NCBI GenBank assembly: GCA_963921195.1
Contig: OY992536.1
Location: 320,681,038 to 320,745,037, forward strand
DNA: 64,000 nucleotides
Direction: 5' to 3'
Origin: Pegoplata infirma
Lineage: Eukaryota; Arthropoda; Insecta; Diptera; Anthomyiidae
Shown: piece by piece, positions 1-10,157 of the stretch
Numbering within the stretch: the stretch's first letter is position 1
Layout: the number at the start of each line of letters is the position of its first letter
The notes under the pieces: model-generated
Seen by the model: the letters and a program-made list of their open reading frames with translations, nothing else
Told to the model about the DNA's origin: nothing
Databases searched by the model: none
Program-made: the position numbers and the translations under genes

Positions 1-122
1 AATCGATCGAGGATCATGAATATATATACTTTATGGGGTCCTAGACCAATATTTCGAGGTGTTACAAACGGAATGACAAACTTATATATACCCTCTATCA
101 CTAGAGTGGAGGGTATAAAAAA
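1..122 (+). mobile_element. 3' end of a family A dispersed repeat (mini-me-like)
   Basis: The segment runs from AATCGATCGAGGATCATGAA through a TA-rich block and ATACTTTATGGGGTCC to GAGTGGAGGGTATAAAA. It matches the last ~120 bases of the fuller copies at 38823-39851 and 56893-57949. The rest of the copy would lie before the window. The class assignment (mini-me / DINE-1-like) rests on the GTCY core seen in the fuller copies and is inference. Confidence 0.75.
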
Positions 123-351
123 AGTTTACTCTACATACATTTTTAAAAGAATAATATTGTCTAAAATTTAAATTCTTTAAAAAAAACTAAAAAGCATAAC
201 ATTCATTTACTACAACACCATCATAATTCAATAACACACGATTTGGCATAAAAACGACGGGTTTAAAATAGTTATATGTCAAAAACCATTACACCGATTT
301 TAAAATTTTTTGTTAAAACTGTATTTAAAAAACTTACGACTTTAATCACAC

Positions 352-629
352 CCAGTTGGCAAAATAAAATCACACCTGACATACTGCTGACTCTCCCTTT
401 ATGAAATCGCTGACATCTTCATACAATTTTTCAAAATGTCATCAATGACATGTCAGCAGTTGGTCAGCAGTGTCCACCAGTATCGGTGGCCACTAACAAT
501 TCGTTTAAACAACCCCTGACCAACTGCTGACATGTCATTGATGACATTTTGAAAAATTGTATGAAGATGTCAGCAATTTTATAAAGAGCGAGTCAGCAGT
601 AAGTCAGCTGTGATTGTTTTTGCCGACTG
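352..629. mobile_element. Palindromic MITE, CCAGTYGGC family, copy 1
   Basis: The left end CCAGTTGGCAAAATAAAATC and the right end GCCGACTG are inverted. The interior is also almost fully palindromic: CATACAATTTTTCAAAATGTC on the left pairs with GACATTTTGAAAAATTGTATG on the right. The centre holds CCACCAGTATCGGTGG. Other copies are at 9767-10008 and 24195-24482. It has no coding capacity, and no clear target duplication is visible. Confidence 0.8.
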
Positions 630-1071
630 TACAGGTCGTGAAGTCTTAAATTAATGTTTTTTACTTAAGCTTACCTCAAATCATTCACTCAAAAAATTAT
701 GTCACTAACTGTTTGTAGTTTATTTAAAAAGTTTTCCGTTTAGTCGTTTTTAAAAGAAAAAACATTTGTTTGATGTTCAGTTTTTATTAATGACTACTTC
801 AGTCCTTTGTTTCAAAAATAACACACTTAAAAATAAAGACTTTCAGTAACATTTAATTTTTAAAGTCATTTATTTTTGTTCTGTAAGTAAAAACTACTGA
901 TTAATCTTTTGATTTTAATGATTTGTGTAAGTAATTTTTTTTTAAATTGTTGGTATTTTTTAATGAAATATCATTAGTTTTTACCTACACAAGTCAGTTA
1001 TTTTTTTGTAGAAAAAAAAAATCAAAAAATTATTTATAGAAATATAAAAACATGTTTGTATTAAGTGACTT
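630..1071. other. AT-rich DNA, no gene seen
   Basis: The sequence has homopolymer runs and weak internal similarity between 905-990 and the tandem pair at 1198-1325. I see no coding signal. Confidence 0.5.
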
Positions 1072-1128
1072 TGGCACGATGGGTAGAGTGTCCGGCCAGA
1101 ATGCAGTTGATTGCGGGATCGATTCCCC
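1072..1128 (+). repeat. tRNA-derived SINE head or tRNA pseudogene
   Basis: A pol III A-box-like segment TGGCACGATGGGTAGAGTG begins at 1072. A B box GGATCGATTCC lies at 1116-1126. The spacing suits an internal pol III promoter. The flanks cannot pair into a tRNA acceptor stem and no poly-A tail or duplication is clear, so this looks like an old SINE head and not a functional tRNA gene. Confidence 0.5.
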
Positions 1129-1197
1129 AAAACTTTTATTAAAAATTTAAAAAAAAAAATATTTCAATAAAAAATTGTAAAAAATTAAATACAAAAT

Positions 1198-1325
1198 CAT
1201 TAATTTTTATTGTTTTCGTAGGTTATTTTTTTTAAATTTGTTGCTAAAAATAACAGAACTATCATTAATTTTTAATGTTTTCGTTGGTTATTTTTTTTCG
1301 AATTTGTTGTTAAAAAAGAGTGAAA
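1198..1325. repeat. Imperfect tandem duplication, 65-bp period
   Basis: The segment starting CATTAATTTTTATTGTTTTCG at 1198 recurs at 1263 as CATTAATTTTTAATGTTTTCG, and both continue into GGTTATTTTTTTT. It may be the tail region of the SINE-like sequence just upstream. Confidence 0.6.
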
Positions 1326-2589
1326 AAAAGGTAATTTTTTAATGTTTAATGTTATTTATTTTAGAAAATTTTGTCAACAGTAAAAAATAAATGTTGATGT
1401 TTGTTAAAACAAATGAATAATTACTGGGATGGTTTTCAATTGTTTATTCACTGGTTTTAAGTGTGTTTTTCATTTGTTTTTGCCTACAAAATATTTTGAG
1501 TGTTGTTCCTTTCATGTCTAGGTCTAGTAAAATCAATTTTTTGATTCTGTTTTAATAAAAAGAAGCTGCAATTTTTAGCATTAAATCAAAAAAATGGTTT
1601 TAGGCAAATCTACCTGCTTTTTGAATATCGGAGGAAACAATTTTTTCTTGCCATACCAAAAGTTCTGATTTTTATAATCTCAAAAAAACTTAAATTGACG
1701 TGTATTAATCGTTAGAAAAAATACATTCATTACATATTTAATGCGGATTTTTTTTTTTAAATTCTATATCGAGGGCTTATATTCAAAACTTACCATCTGC
1801 AATATTAAAACACTGCTGATAGCAATTTTTAAATATAAGCTGTCGGTATGTAAATTATATTTTTTCAAAGAATTTTGTATATCCTTAAATTTATGTATTT
1901 TAAATCACACTCTAAAAAATATATGTAAAATCACTACAATAATGTTAGTAAATTTGTGTTTAAAATAACACACAACGTCTAAATTTACGCATGAAATGTT
2001 TAAATAATACATTTAGACACAAAAAATCGAAAATTAAACATTTTGTATAGTAATTTGCAAGTTTTTAAAAAAATTCATTTTATTATTACACATTTTGTGT
2101 TTGAAATCGAATATTAGGCATAAAATGTGTAATGATACATTTTTATAGCAGTAATTTTAAAATTGTCATATCAAAAATCAAAATGGAAAAAAATACAGAA
2201 ATAAATAAACAAATATTTTATAAAACAGAGAAACGTTTGGCGAATAGTCGAATAAAATTTAAAATAAATAATGTTTAACAAGCCACAGAGGAATAGTACA
2301 TGGGACAACGAACCTAAATTAAGGTGAGTAGACCCAAAGCATCAAACAAAAAGAACTGCATTAACAAAAATAACAATATTTTTTCAGAAATTAAATGCAA
2401 ATGGCCAACGAGGTTAACAATCTTTTTGTGTTTTGCCGATAAATTCAAGTCTATCCCGATTTCATCTCAACAAGGATTTCTTGTTTTACATCTAAAGAGT
2501 TGAGACAAAATCAAGCAACGCATCAAGATAAAAAAGTTGCCATTATATATTTTAAAACAAAAAAGTGTGTCTTATATGTTTCTCAAAAT
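1326..2589. other. AT-rich DNA, no gene seen
   Basis: The longest frame here (1741-1968) is a low-complexity F/K/I-rich peptide with no recognisable domain. Around 1960-2160 there are scattered ACACATTTTGTG-like motifs that also occur near 4390-4510. I do not call a gene. Confidence 0.5.
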
Positions 2590-3990
2590 CGTAGATATTT
2601 TCTAAAGAAACGTGTCTCAGAATGCAAAACTTCTTCTAAAAGATCCATTTAATTTTTTTTTGTACAAAAAGTTTAAAAATTTTTTTTAGAAAAAGTCTCA
2701 GAACCTGAAGTATTTGTTTTTAAAGGAGTCTGTAATTTTTTTTCTATCTGGAAATTCTCATAATCTGAGTCATTTTTTCTTTATAAAAAATCCCAGAATC
2801 TGAAACATTTACTTTGAGAATTTGTCTATAAAAAAAGTTCAAAAATCTAAGATATTTTTTCTGTACAAAAAGTCTTGAAATCTGAGACATTTTTCTGCAG
2901 AAAAAGTTTCCGAATCTGAGACATTTTTTATGAATATAATGTAACTAAAAAATTTTTTCTACAGAAAAAGTATCTAAGATATTCTACAGAAAAATCACAA
3001 TATCTGAGACATTATTTCTATTGACCTTTTTTATTTTTTAAAAATTCTTTGAAACTGCTACAGTTTTTTAATAGAAAAAGTTTCGAAATCTGCGATAGTC
3101 TAAGCATCTGAAAAAATTTTTCTGTAGAAAATGTCAGAATCTAAGATATTTTTTTATATAGAAAAAGTTTCAGAACCTGAGATGTTTTTTCTACAGAAAA
3201 AATCACTGAATTGGATACATTTCATTTATAGAAAAGGTCTTACTATCTGCGAAAGTTTTTCTGTAGAAAAAGTCTATCTGACAATGAGGCATTTTTCCTA
3301 TAGAAAAAATCTCAGAATCATATATTCTTGAGAGACATTTTTGCTAGAGAAAACGTATCTGAGACAGTTCAAGAGAAAAAGTATCTGAATTTTAGACATT
3401 TTTTCTATAGAAAAATCACAGAATCTGACACATTTTTTCTGTTGAAAATGTTTCTGAATCTGAGAAACTTTTTTTTATTTAAAAGCTTCACAGAATTTGC
3501 GACAGTTTTTTAATAGAAAAAGTCTTAGAATTTGCGGCAGTTTTTCTATAGAAAATGTCTTACGATCTGAGACATTATTACCATAGAAAAAGTCTCAGCA
3601 TCTGATATATTTTTTTTGGAGAAAAAGTCTCAAAATCTGAGACATTTTTTATATAGAAAAAGTTTCAGATCCTGAGACGTGTTTTTTTTAAAGAAAAAAT
3701 CTCAAAATCTGAAAAATTTTTTCCATAGAAAAAAGTCTTGGTATCATTAAACGTTTTTCTGTGAAAAAGTGACAAAATCAGATACATTTTTCTATAGAAT
3801 AAGGCTCATAATCTGAAACTTTTTTTTTATAAAAAAGTCTCAGAATCTGAGACATATTTTCTATAGAAAAAGTCTCTGAACCTGAGACACTTTTCTATAG
3901 AAAAGGTTTTAAAATCTAAAACTTTTTTTTTGTTAAAAACTGACAATCGGATAATTTTTTTTCTAAAGGAAAAATTTTACCGATTGAGAG
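2590..3990. repeat. Decayed minisatellite, about 35-45 bp unit
   Basis: About 1.4 kb is built from diverged units of the form GAATCTGAGACATTTTTTC followed by TATAGAAAAAGTCTCA. The unit contains its own short inverted repeat (TGAGAC / GTCTCA). Unit length and sequence drift along the array, so it appears old. Short reading frames such as 3131-3331 and 3328-3513 are by-products of the repeat. Confidence 0.8.
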
Positions 3991-4509
3991 AATTTTTCAG
4001 GGATTATATTTTGCAAGATCTGATATAAATTGTATTACATGTATTTACATAAAGTATTTTTTCGTTTATATATGTATGTATTTATTATAATTTTGTTATT
4101 TTAATATTTTAAGATTTAGTATTATTACGTTATATTGTAACATGTAACTATTTATTTAGTTTTTAATTTTAAATTATCAATTGTTTATTAAAATAATACT
4201 ATTTAAGCATATTTCAATACAATTGGAATTCAACTGTGTATAAGTAAAATAAAAATCATAAAAATTAAAAAGGATTTTTTTTTAGGATAGAATAACGAAT
4301 TTTTAACAAAAAAACATTAATTACGTAATTTTGCACATTTTTAATGCATTTTTGCACACATAGGATAGCTTTTATAAACACAAATATTTTAAAATTACAC
4401 ACTTTTTGTTTATTGCTAGAGAAATTTCAAAGCAGTAAGTACACACATAATGTTTATTTGCTGTACACACTTTGTGTTCAAATGTTGAAATTTAAACACA
4501 TAGTGTATT
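3991..4509. other. AT-rich DNA, no gene seen
   Basis: Nothing recognisable was found except ACACA/TGTGT-rich motifs after 4330. The frame at 4344-4592 overlaps a hairpin and lacks any familiar domain. Confidence 0.5.
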
Positions 4510-4559
4510 TTTACCCACTTTATTGTAGGAGAACAGTTACCTACAATAAAGTGGGTAAA
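4510..4559. repeat. Perfect 20-bp hairpin with 10-nt loop
   Basis: TTTACCCACTTTATTGTAGG (4510-4529) is followed by a 10-base loop and its exact reverse complement (4540-4559). The perfect stem stands out against decayed surroundings. It may be the tip of a small foldback element. Confidence 0.8.
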
Positions 4560-4812
4560 TTTCAACAAAAATTTATAAGAGTGCATGTTTAAAACTTTTG
4601 ATTGTAGATTTATAACACATCATAAATCAATGTCAATTTTTTATGGGGATTTTGTTACAAAATATACATACACTTAAAAAAAAAATAAGGTAAAATCAAA
4701 TTAAAATGCAAAAACACTATATCATAAAGTCTATAGAAATCCGCAATTGTTTACCACCAAGAAAAAGTTACAATCAATACAATTCCAAAATGTTAAATTA
4801 AAAAAATATATA

Positions 4813-6955
4813 CATGGGGATTTTCGTGTCAACTGACACAACTTATGAAACCGATGTCTTCCGATCGGGATGAAATTTGCACCAAGGTTAGTCCTATTGA
4901 ATAGTAGTTCAGACACAATTTTTCAACGAGATCGGTCAAGAACTCTCTGAGTTAGTGGGGGTCGAAATTTGACATTTTGGCCAAAGAGGTGTTTATTCTC
5001 ATCCATGTAACTTCTTACATATTGTTTTTAGCAAAATGTGTTCCAAAGAGTTTAGATAGCAATTTCTTCAGTCTTTCGAAAAAAAAATATAAAAAAAATA
5101 AAAAAAAAATTTTTGATTTTTTTTCTTAAAAATCCAAAACTTTTTTTACTTTTTCCTCAAATTGGGCCCTTTTTTTTTTTTTTTTTTTTGATTCAAAAGA
5201 AAGCTTAGGTGATTTCCTTTAAGAGCTGTGGGGTCGCTTAGTGGGATGCGAGTGGGATATCTATGAAAAAATTTTTTTTTTAACTTTGGAACACAAAAAA
5301 CCGTTCTTCAATTTGCACTATTAGGCGTGGGATAGCTAACCAGTTTTCGATTTCGATCCGCGATACCCTCTAATTTTTTTAGGTTCGAAAAAGAAAGCAC
5401 GAGCCAAAAAATGGGGGCTGTGGGGAGAGGCCATATGGCCCCTCATTGGGGTCAAAGTTGGACGTAAAGAGGTAAAAATCCTCAAAAAGCCCCAAAACTC
5501 CCCTAGAAACGCCCCTGGAGGGGTGCAATGTGAGACCGACCTCCAATAATTTTCTGCCCCCAACATTTTTCTTGAACATACCTTACCCCTATTTCCACTT
5601 CCTAAGGGGGCTCCCATACAAAATGACATTTTATAAAATTTGCTCCTACCGCTCTAACTGTCCGTAGGGTGCCCCTAGAGAAGTAAAATGTATGACCGAC
5701 CCCCAATATTTTTTCAACTCCAACATTTTCTCGGAATATACCTACCCTTTATTTTCAACTCTTAAGGGGGTCCCCATACATTTTTTTTTATTTTTTTATT
5801 AGTTTTTAAAAATACATGTTTTTATAATGTATGCGAGCCCCTTAGGGAGTGGAGATAGGGTGTTATGATGTTCGGACAAAATGTTGGTAACTAAAAAATA
5901 ATGGGGGTTAGTCGTAATTTTTGCCTCTCTAGGAGGCACGGTAGGGGCGGTAGGAGCTGGTTTAATAAAACAAGTTTATAAAAAATAAAAGAAATGTATG
6001 GGGACCACCTTAAGGGTTAAAGATACATTGTAGGTATGTTTGCAAAAAATGTTGGAATTAATAAAATAATGGAAGTCGGTCATACATTTGGCCCCACTAG
6101 GGGCACTTTAGGGTAAGTTAGAATGGTAGGATCAAATTTTTTAAAAATGGTTTGTATGGGAGCCCCCTTAGGAAGTGGAAATAGGGGTAAGGTATGTTCA
6201 AGAAAAATATTGGGGGCAGAAAATTATTGGAGGTCGGTCTCACATTGCATCCCTCCAGGGGCGTTTCTAGGGGAGTTTTGGGGCTTTTTGAGGATTTTTA
6301 CCTCTTTACGCCCAACTTTGACCCCAATGTGGGGCCATATGGCCCCTCCCCACCGCCCCCATTTTTTGGCTCGTGCTTTCTTTTTCGAACCTAAAAAAAT
6401 TAGAGGGTATCGCGGATCGAAATCGAAAACTGGTTAGCTATCCCACGCCTAATAGTGCAAATTGAAGAACGGTTTTTTGTGTTCCAAAGTTAAAAAAAAA
6501 TTTTTTTCATAGATATCCCACTCGCATCCCACTAAGCGACCCCACAGCTCTTAAAGGAAATCACCTAAGCTTTCTTTTGAATCAAAAAAAAAAAAAAAAA
6601 GGGCCCAATTTGAGGAAAAAGTCAAAAAAGTTTTGGATTTTTAAGAAAAAAAATCAAAATTTTTTTTTTTATTTTTTTTATATTTTTTTTTCGAAAGACT
6701 GAAGAAATTGCTATCTAAACTCTTTGGAACACATTTTGCTAAAAACAATATGTAAGAAGTTACATGGATGAGAATAAACACCTCTTTGGCCAAAATGTCA
6801 AATTTCGACCCCCACTAACTCAGAGAGTTCTTGACCGATCTCGTTGAAAAATTGTGTCTGAACTACTATCCAATAGGACTAACCTTGGTGCAAATTTCAT
6901 CCCGATCGGAAGACATCGGTTTCAAAAGTTGTGTCAGTTGACACGAAAACCCCCA
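4813..6955. mobile_element. 2.1-kb foldback element with internal direct repeats
   Basis: The left arm starts near CATGGGGATTTTCGTGTCAA and the right arm ends at TTGACACGAAAACCCCCACA. The two arms are near-identical reverse complements over more than 800 bp each. The middle contains about five alternating units of roughly 160-170 bp. Each unit carries a CCCCTTAGGRAGTGGA-like block, a TGTTGG block and a GGTCGGTC block; starts are near 5600, 5760, 5827, 5997 and 6157. Reading frames at 5336-5629 and 6123-6437 are mirror images from the two arms and not genes. This architecture (long inverted arms plus direct repeats) resembles foldback elements, but the superfamily is not determined. The outermost bases are uncertain by a few positions. 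Confidence 0.85.
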
Positions 6956-7798
6956 CATATATAATTGCCTTTTTAATAGACAATAAAAAATGATAACAAA
7001 TTTCACAGTAATATTCCTTAAATGTCACAGTTTTGAAAAAAAAAATTTAAATTTTCGAAATCGTTATTTTTTTTGAGTGTTCCTATTTAACATGAAATGG
7101 CTAAAAATGAAAGTTTTTTTGTTAAACCTACAAATGCAAAATTCTCATAACCGTATAATAGTTTTCTAAACCACTAGAGTGTAAACAGTTATATGAACAA
7201 AAGAAAAAAAAAAATAAAGAACGAACGAGCTGAAACTTTATTACAAACTACACAAGCTCACATGTTCACCGTAGGTATGACGTAAAAAACACACATCGTT
7301 TAAAATTTTAACTAACAAAAAAAAATTTACCACAGGTAAAATGAAGGTTACTTGTTTTAGTTCATGTTAAAAACAAAAAAAAAATTTTTTGTAAGGAATT
7401 TTTCCTTAAGCTAGACCGACTTGATTTTGTCCACGGCTTATATAGCGGTTTTGTAATAAAAACATTTTGCTAATTTACTTCTATAGTGTCTTAACTTAAA
7501 AACCCAGATTTTTGATTTAAAATAATATTAATATTCCCCATTATTGTGTGAAATTATCATAGCCCAATTTTTAAAAAAATGTTCAAGACAAAAAATCTCT
7601 GAAAAGACAAAAAAATCTCTGAAAATTTCAGAACAGATAGAAATATACCTTAATTTCTTGGCATGCTTTTTTGATAAATAAAGTTTAACTTTAAATTTCA
7701 AAAATTTAGAACTTCTTCCGAAAATTTTTCATTTTTTTATTTTTTTAATCGATACGATACATTAGCGTGTTTCATTAAACTTTCATAAATAATATAAA
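6956..7798. other. AT-rich DNA, no gene seen
   Basis: I saw neither coding signal nor a clear repeat boundary. There are short A-runs and one AATCTCTGAAAA duplication near 7590-7625. Confidence 0.5.
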
Positions 7799-9640
7799 AA
7801 CAAGTAAGAAAGTTATAGTCGGTCAATACCGACCATATGATACCCTACACCAGTGTTTTCCGGAAAACGGGTCTCAAGTCCAAACATTGACCGATTGGAT
7901 TTATCATTTGTAAGATCTTTATTTAGTGTAGAAAACACACATAGATACAATTTTAGTGGAATTGGTTTATTTGTTTGCCAATAGACCGATTTAACTGAAT
8001 ATCGGTCGAAATTTTTATGTGGTGGACTAAGTCCAAAAATGGTCCAATTATATTCCAATTTGATTTGGTTAATAAAGAACACGTTTAACACCTAAAAATA
8101 AAATTTATATCAACTATTTCCATTTTTAGGAATTTTGAGGGAATTATGTGAATATCGGGAGGGTGGTTTGTATGGGGACTACCAGAAGGACTGACCCGAT
8201 TCCTTTGAAATTTGGAATGGTGATTCGTGCATACAAAATTTGATTACCTGTAAAATTTCAAAATGTTATCTATAAAAATACAGTTATTAGCGTCATTTAA
8301 GCCTAATCCAAAGGGTGCGTGTGTATGGGGGCTAGGTCTTAACATGGACCGATTTTTTTCAATTTCAATAGGCTTCGTCCTTGGGCCAAAAGATGATTAA
8401 GTTTCAAATTTCAAGTCAATTGGTTGAAAATTGCGACCTGTATCGTGCTTAAACCGATAGATGGATAGACGGACGGACAGACGCACAGTGGGGAAAAATT
8501 GACTTTTTTTGTCCGATTTTGCCTACAGGTCGCAATTCTTAACCGATTTTAGTTTTTCTTTTTTTGAAATTTAGCTAATGAAATTCCTCATCGGTCTGTC
8601 ATGGTGGATTTTTAAAAATCGTTTTTGTTTTATTTGAATATTTTTTTAAACTTCAGAAAATATATATTTTTTTAGAATTTTGCTCTAAAAAATGTAATAG
8701 GCGGGGGACGAATAAGCTGTATGTACAAAATTAAAGGTATTTGAACCCCTTATAAATGACATTAATAGCATTTGTTTATTTATTATTATTTTGGTTTTTA
8801 TAAACATATGAAAATTTAGAAATGTTCACTTTTAAGTACCTATATCATTTTAAATAATGTACCAATTCCAATGAAATTTGTTTTAGATTAAAGCTTATCA
8901 TTTTCTTAACTATTATTGGTAAATAAAGTATTTTTGCAAAATTGTTTAACTCTTTTTTTCGAATTTACAATGTAACAACTTTTTTTTTTTAAAAAACAGA
9001 TTAAAAAATAATTTTAAAATTCCAAAAATCATAAGGTAAAATTTAAGCAAAAAATAAAATATGTTTTTAAAAAAAATTTGTGTACTAATTATGACTAAGC
9101 AAAACATAAGCTTTAATCTAAAAAAGATTTCATTGAAATTGGTACATTATTTTTAAAGATATAGGCCTTTAAAAGTGAAAATTCTTGAATTTTTGTCTGG
9201 TTATAAAAACCAAAATAATAATATATTTTCAAATCCTAATCACGTCGTTGATAAGGGGTTCCAATACCTTTAATTTAAACTATAAAGCATATTCGTGCCA
9301 TGCCTAATACATTTTTTATTGCAAAAATACTGAAAAAATGAAAATTTTCTGAAATTTAGGAAAATATAAAAAGTAATCCGAATTTTTTTTTCAAAAATCC
9401 ACCATGACAGATCGATGCGGAATTTTATTGGCTAAAATACAAAAAAAGAAAAACCGAAATCGGTTGAGAATTGCGACCTGTAGGCAAAATTGGACAAAAA
9501 AAGTCCATTTTCCCCACTGTGAGACGGACGGACATAGCTAAATCGACACAAAAAGTGATTCTTAGTCAATCGGTATACTTGAAGGTATGTCTAGGACCAA
9601 TATTTCGGGTAGTTACAAACATCAGCACAAACTCATAATA
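7799..9640 (+). mobile_element. Family C repeat, split by a foldback insertion
   Basis: It begins AACAAGTAAGAAAGTTATAG, followed by a GTCGGTC/GACCGAC hairpin and GATACCCTACACCAG. It continues to GGATAGACGGACGGACAGACG at 8483, resumes at 9522 with AGACGGACGGACAT, and ends with the conserved CCAATATTTCGGGTAGTTACA block. Other copies are at 41549-42256 (minus), 48522-49473 and 51481-55019. The terminal TAGGGTATAAAA is missing, so the copy is 3'-truncated. The GACR core and terminal architecture suggest a non-autonomous mini-me/Helentron-type element; this is inference. Confidence 0.8.
8484..9521. mobile_element. 1.04-kb foldback with CACAGTG ends, 5-bp target duplication
   Basis: Both ends read CACAGTGGGGAAAA inward. 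The inverted match continues through a CCTACAGGTCGCAATTCT block and then, with decay, over about 440 bp per arm; for example TAATGTACCAATTCCAATGA near 8860 pairs with the complement near 9150. AGACG flanks the element on both sides. That fits a 5-bp target duplication, but the insertion lies in a GACR repeat so the match could be fortuitous. CACAGTG ends plus 5-bp duplications are typical of Transib-like elements. No transposase is present. Confidence 0.8.
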
Positions 9641-9766
9641 TGAAATAAAGATCCGCAGGCAAAAAATGCTGAAATATTCAATATTTGACCGTAGGCATGG
9701 CCCACTTTTTGACAAAACCTAAATTTTATTTTTATTGATTACAAGTTTCCTAAGGATGAATATTTT

Positions 9767-10008
9767 CCCAGTTGGCAAAATAAAATCACCCCCTACATAC
9801 TGATGGCCCTCCCTTTATGAAATCGATGACATTTTCATACAATTTTTCAAAATGTCCCAAAAAAAAAAAAAATAAAAAAAAAATAATAACCGCTTACCAA
9901 CTGCTGACATGTCATTGGGGACATTTTGAAAAATTGTATAAAGATGCCAGCAATTTTATAAAGGAAGAGTCAGAAGTATGTCAGGGTTGATTTTATTTGC
10001 TGACTGGG
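9767..10008. mobile_element. Palindromic MITE, CCAGTYGGC family, copy 3
   Basis: It starts CCCAGTTGGCAAAATAAAAT and ends GCTGACTGGG. The central CCACCAGTATCGGTGG region of copies 1 and 2 is replaced by an A-rich stretch (9857-9890), so this copy has lost its middle. Confidence 0.8.
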
Positions 10009-10157
10009 TTGCCATAGCTATCGCATTGAAATCAATATGTTTTTTTGTAGTGGAATAGTTTGTGTGGAATGCCTCCCATATGTCCTATTAAGACCGTGAT
10101 CGCTACAGCCTCAGAAGGACATAGAAAAAATCGTAATAAAGAAATCGATTAGAATGA

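Noticed and set aside
5336..6437. Two similar ~100-residue frames on opposite strands
   Set aside because: They are mirror images from the two arms of one foldback element and match no protein I recognise.
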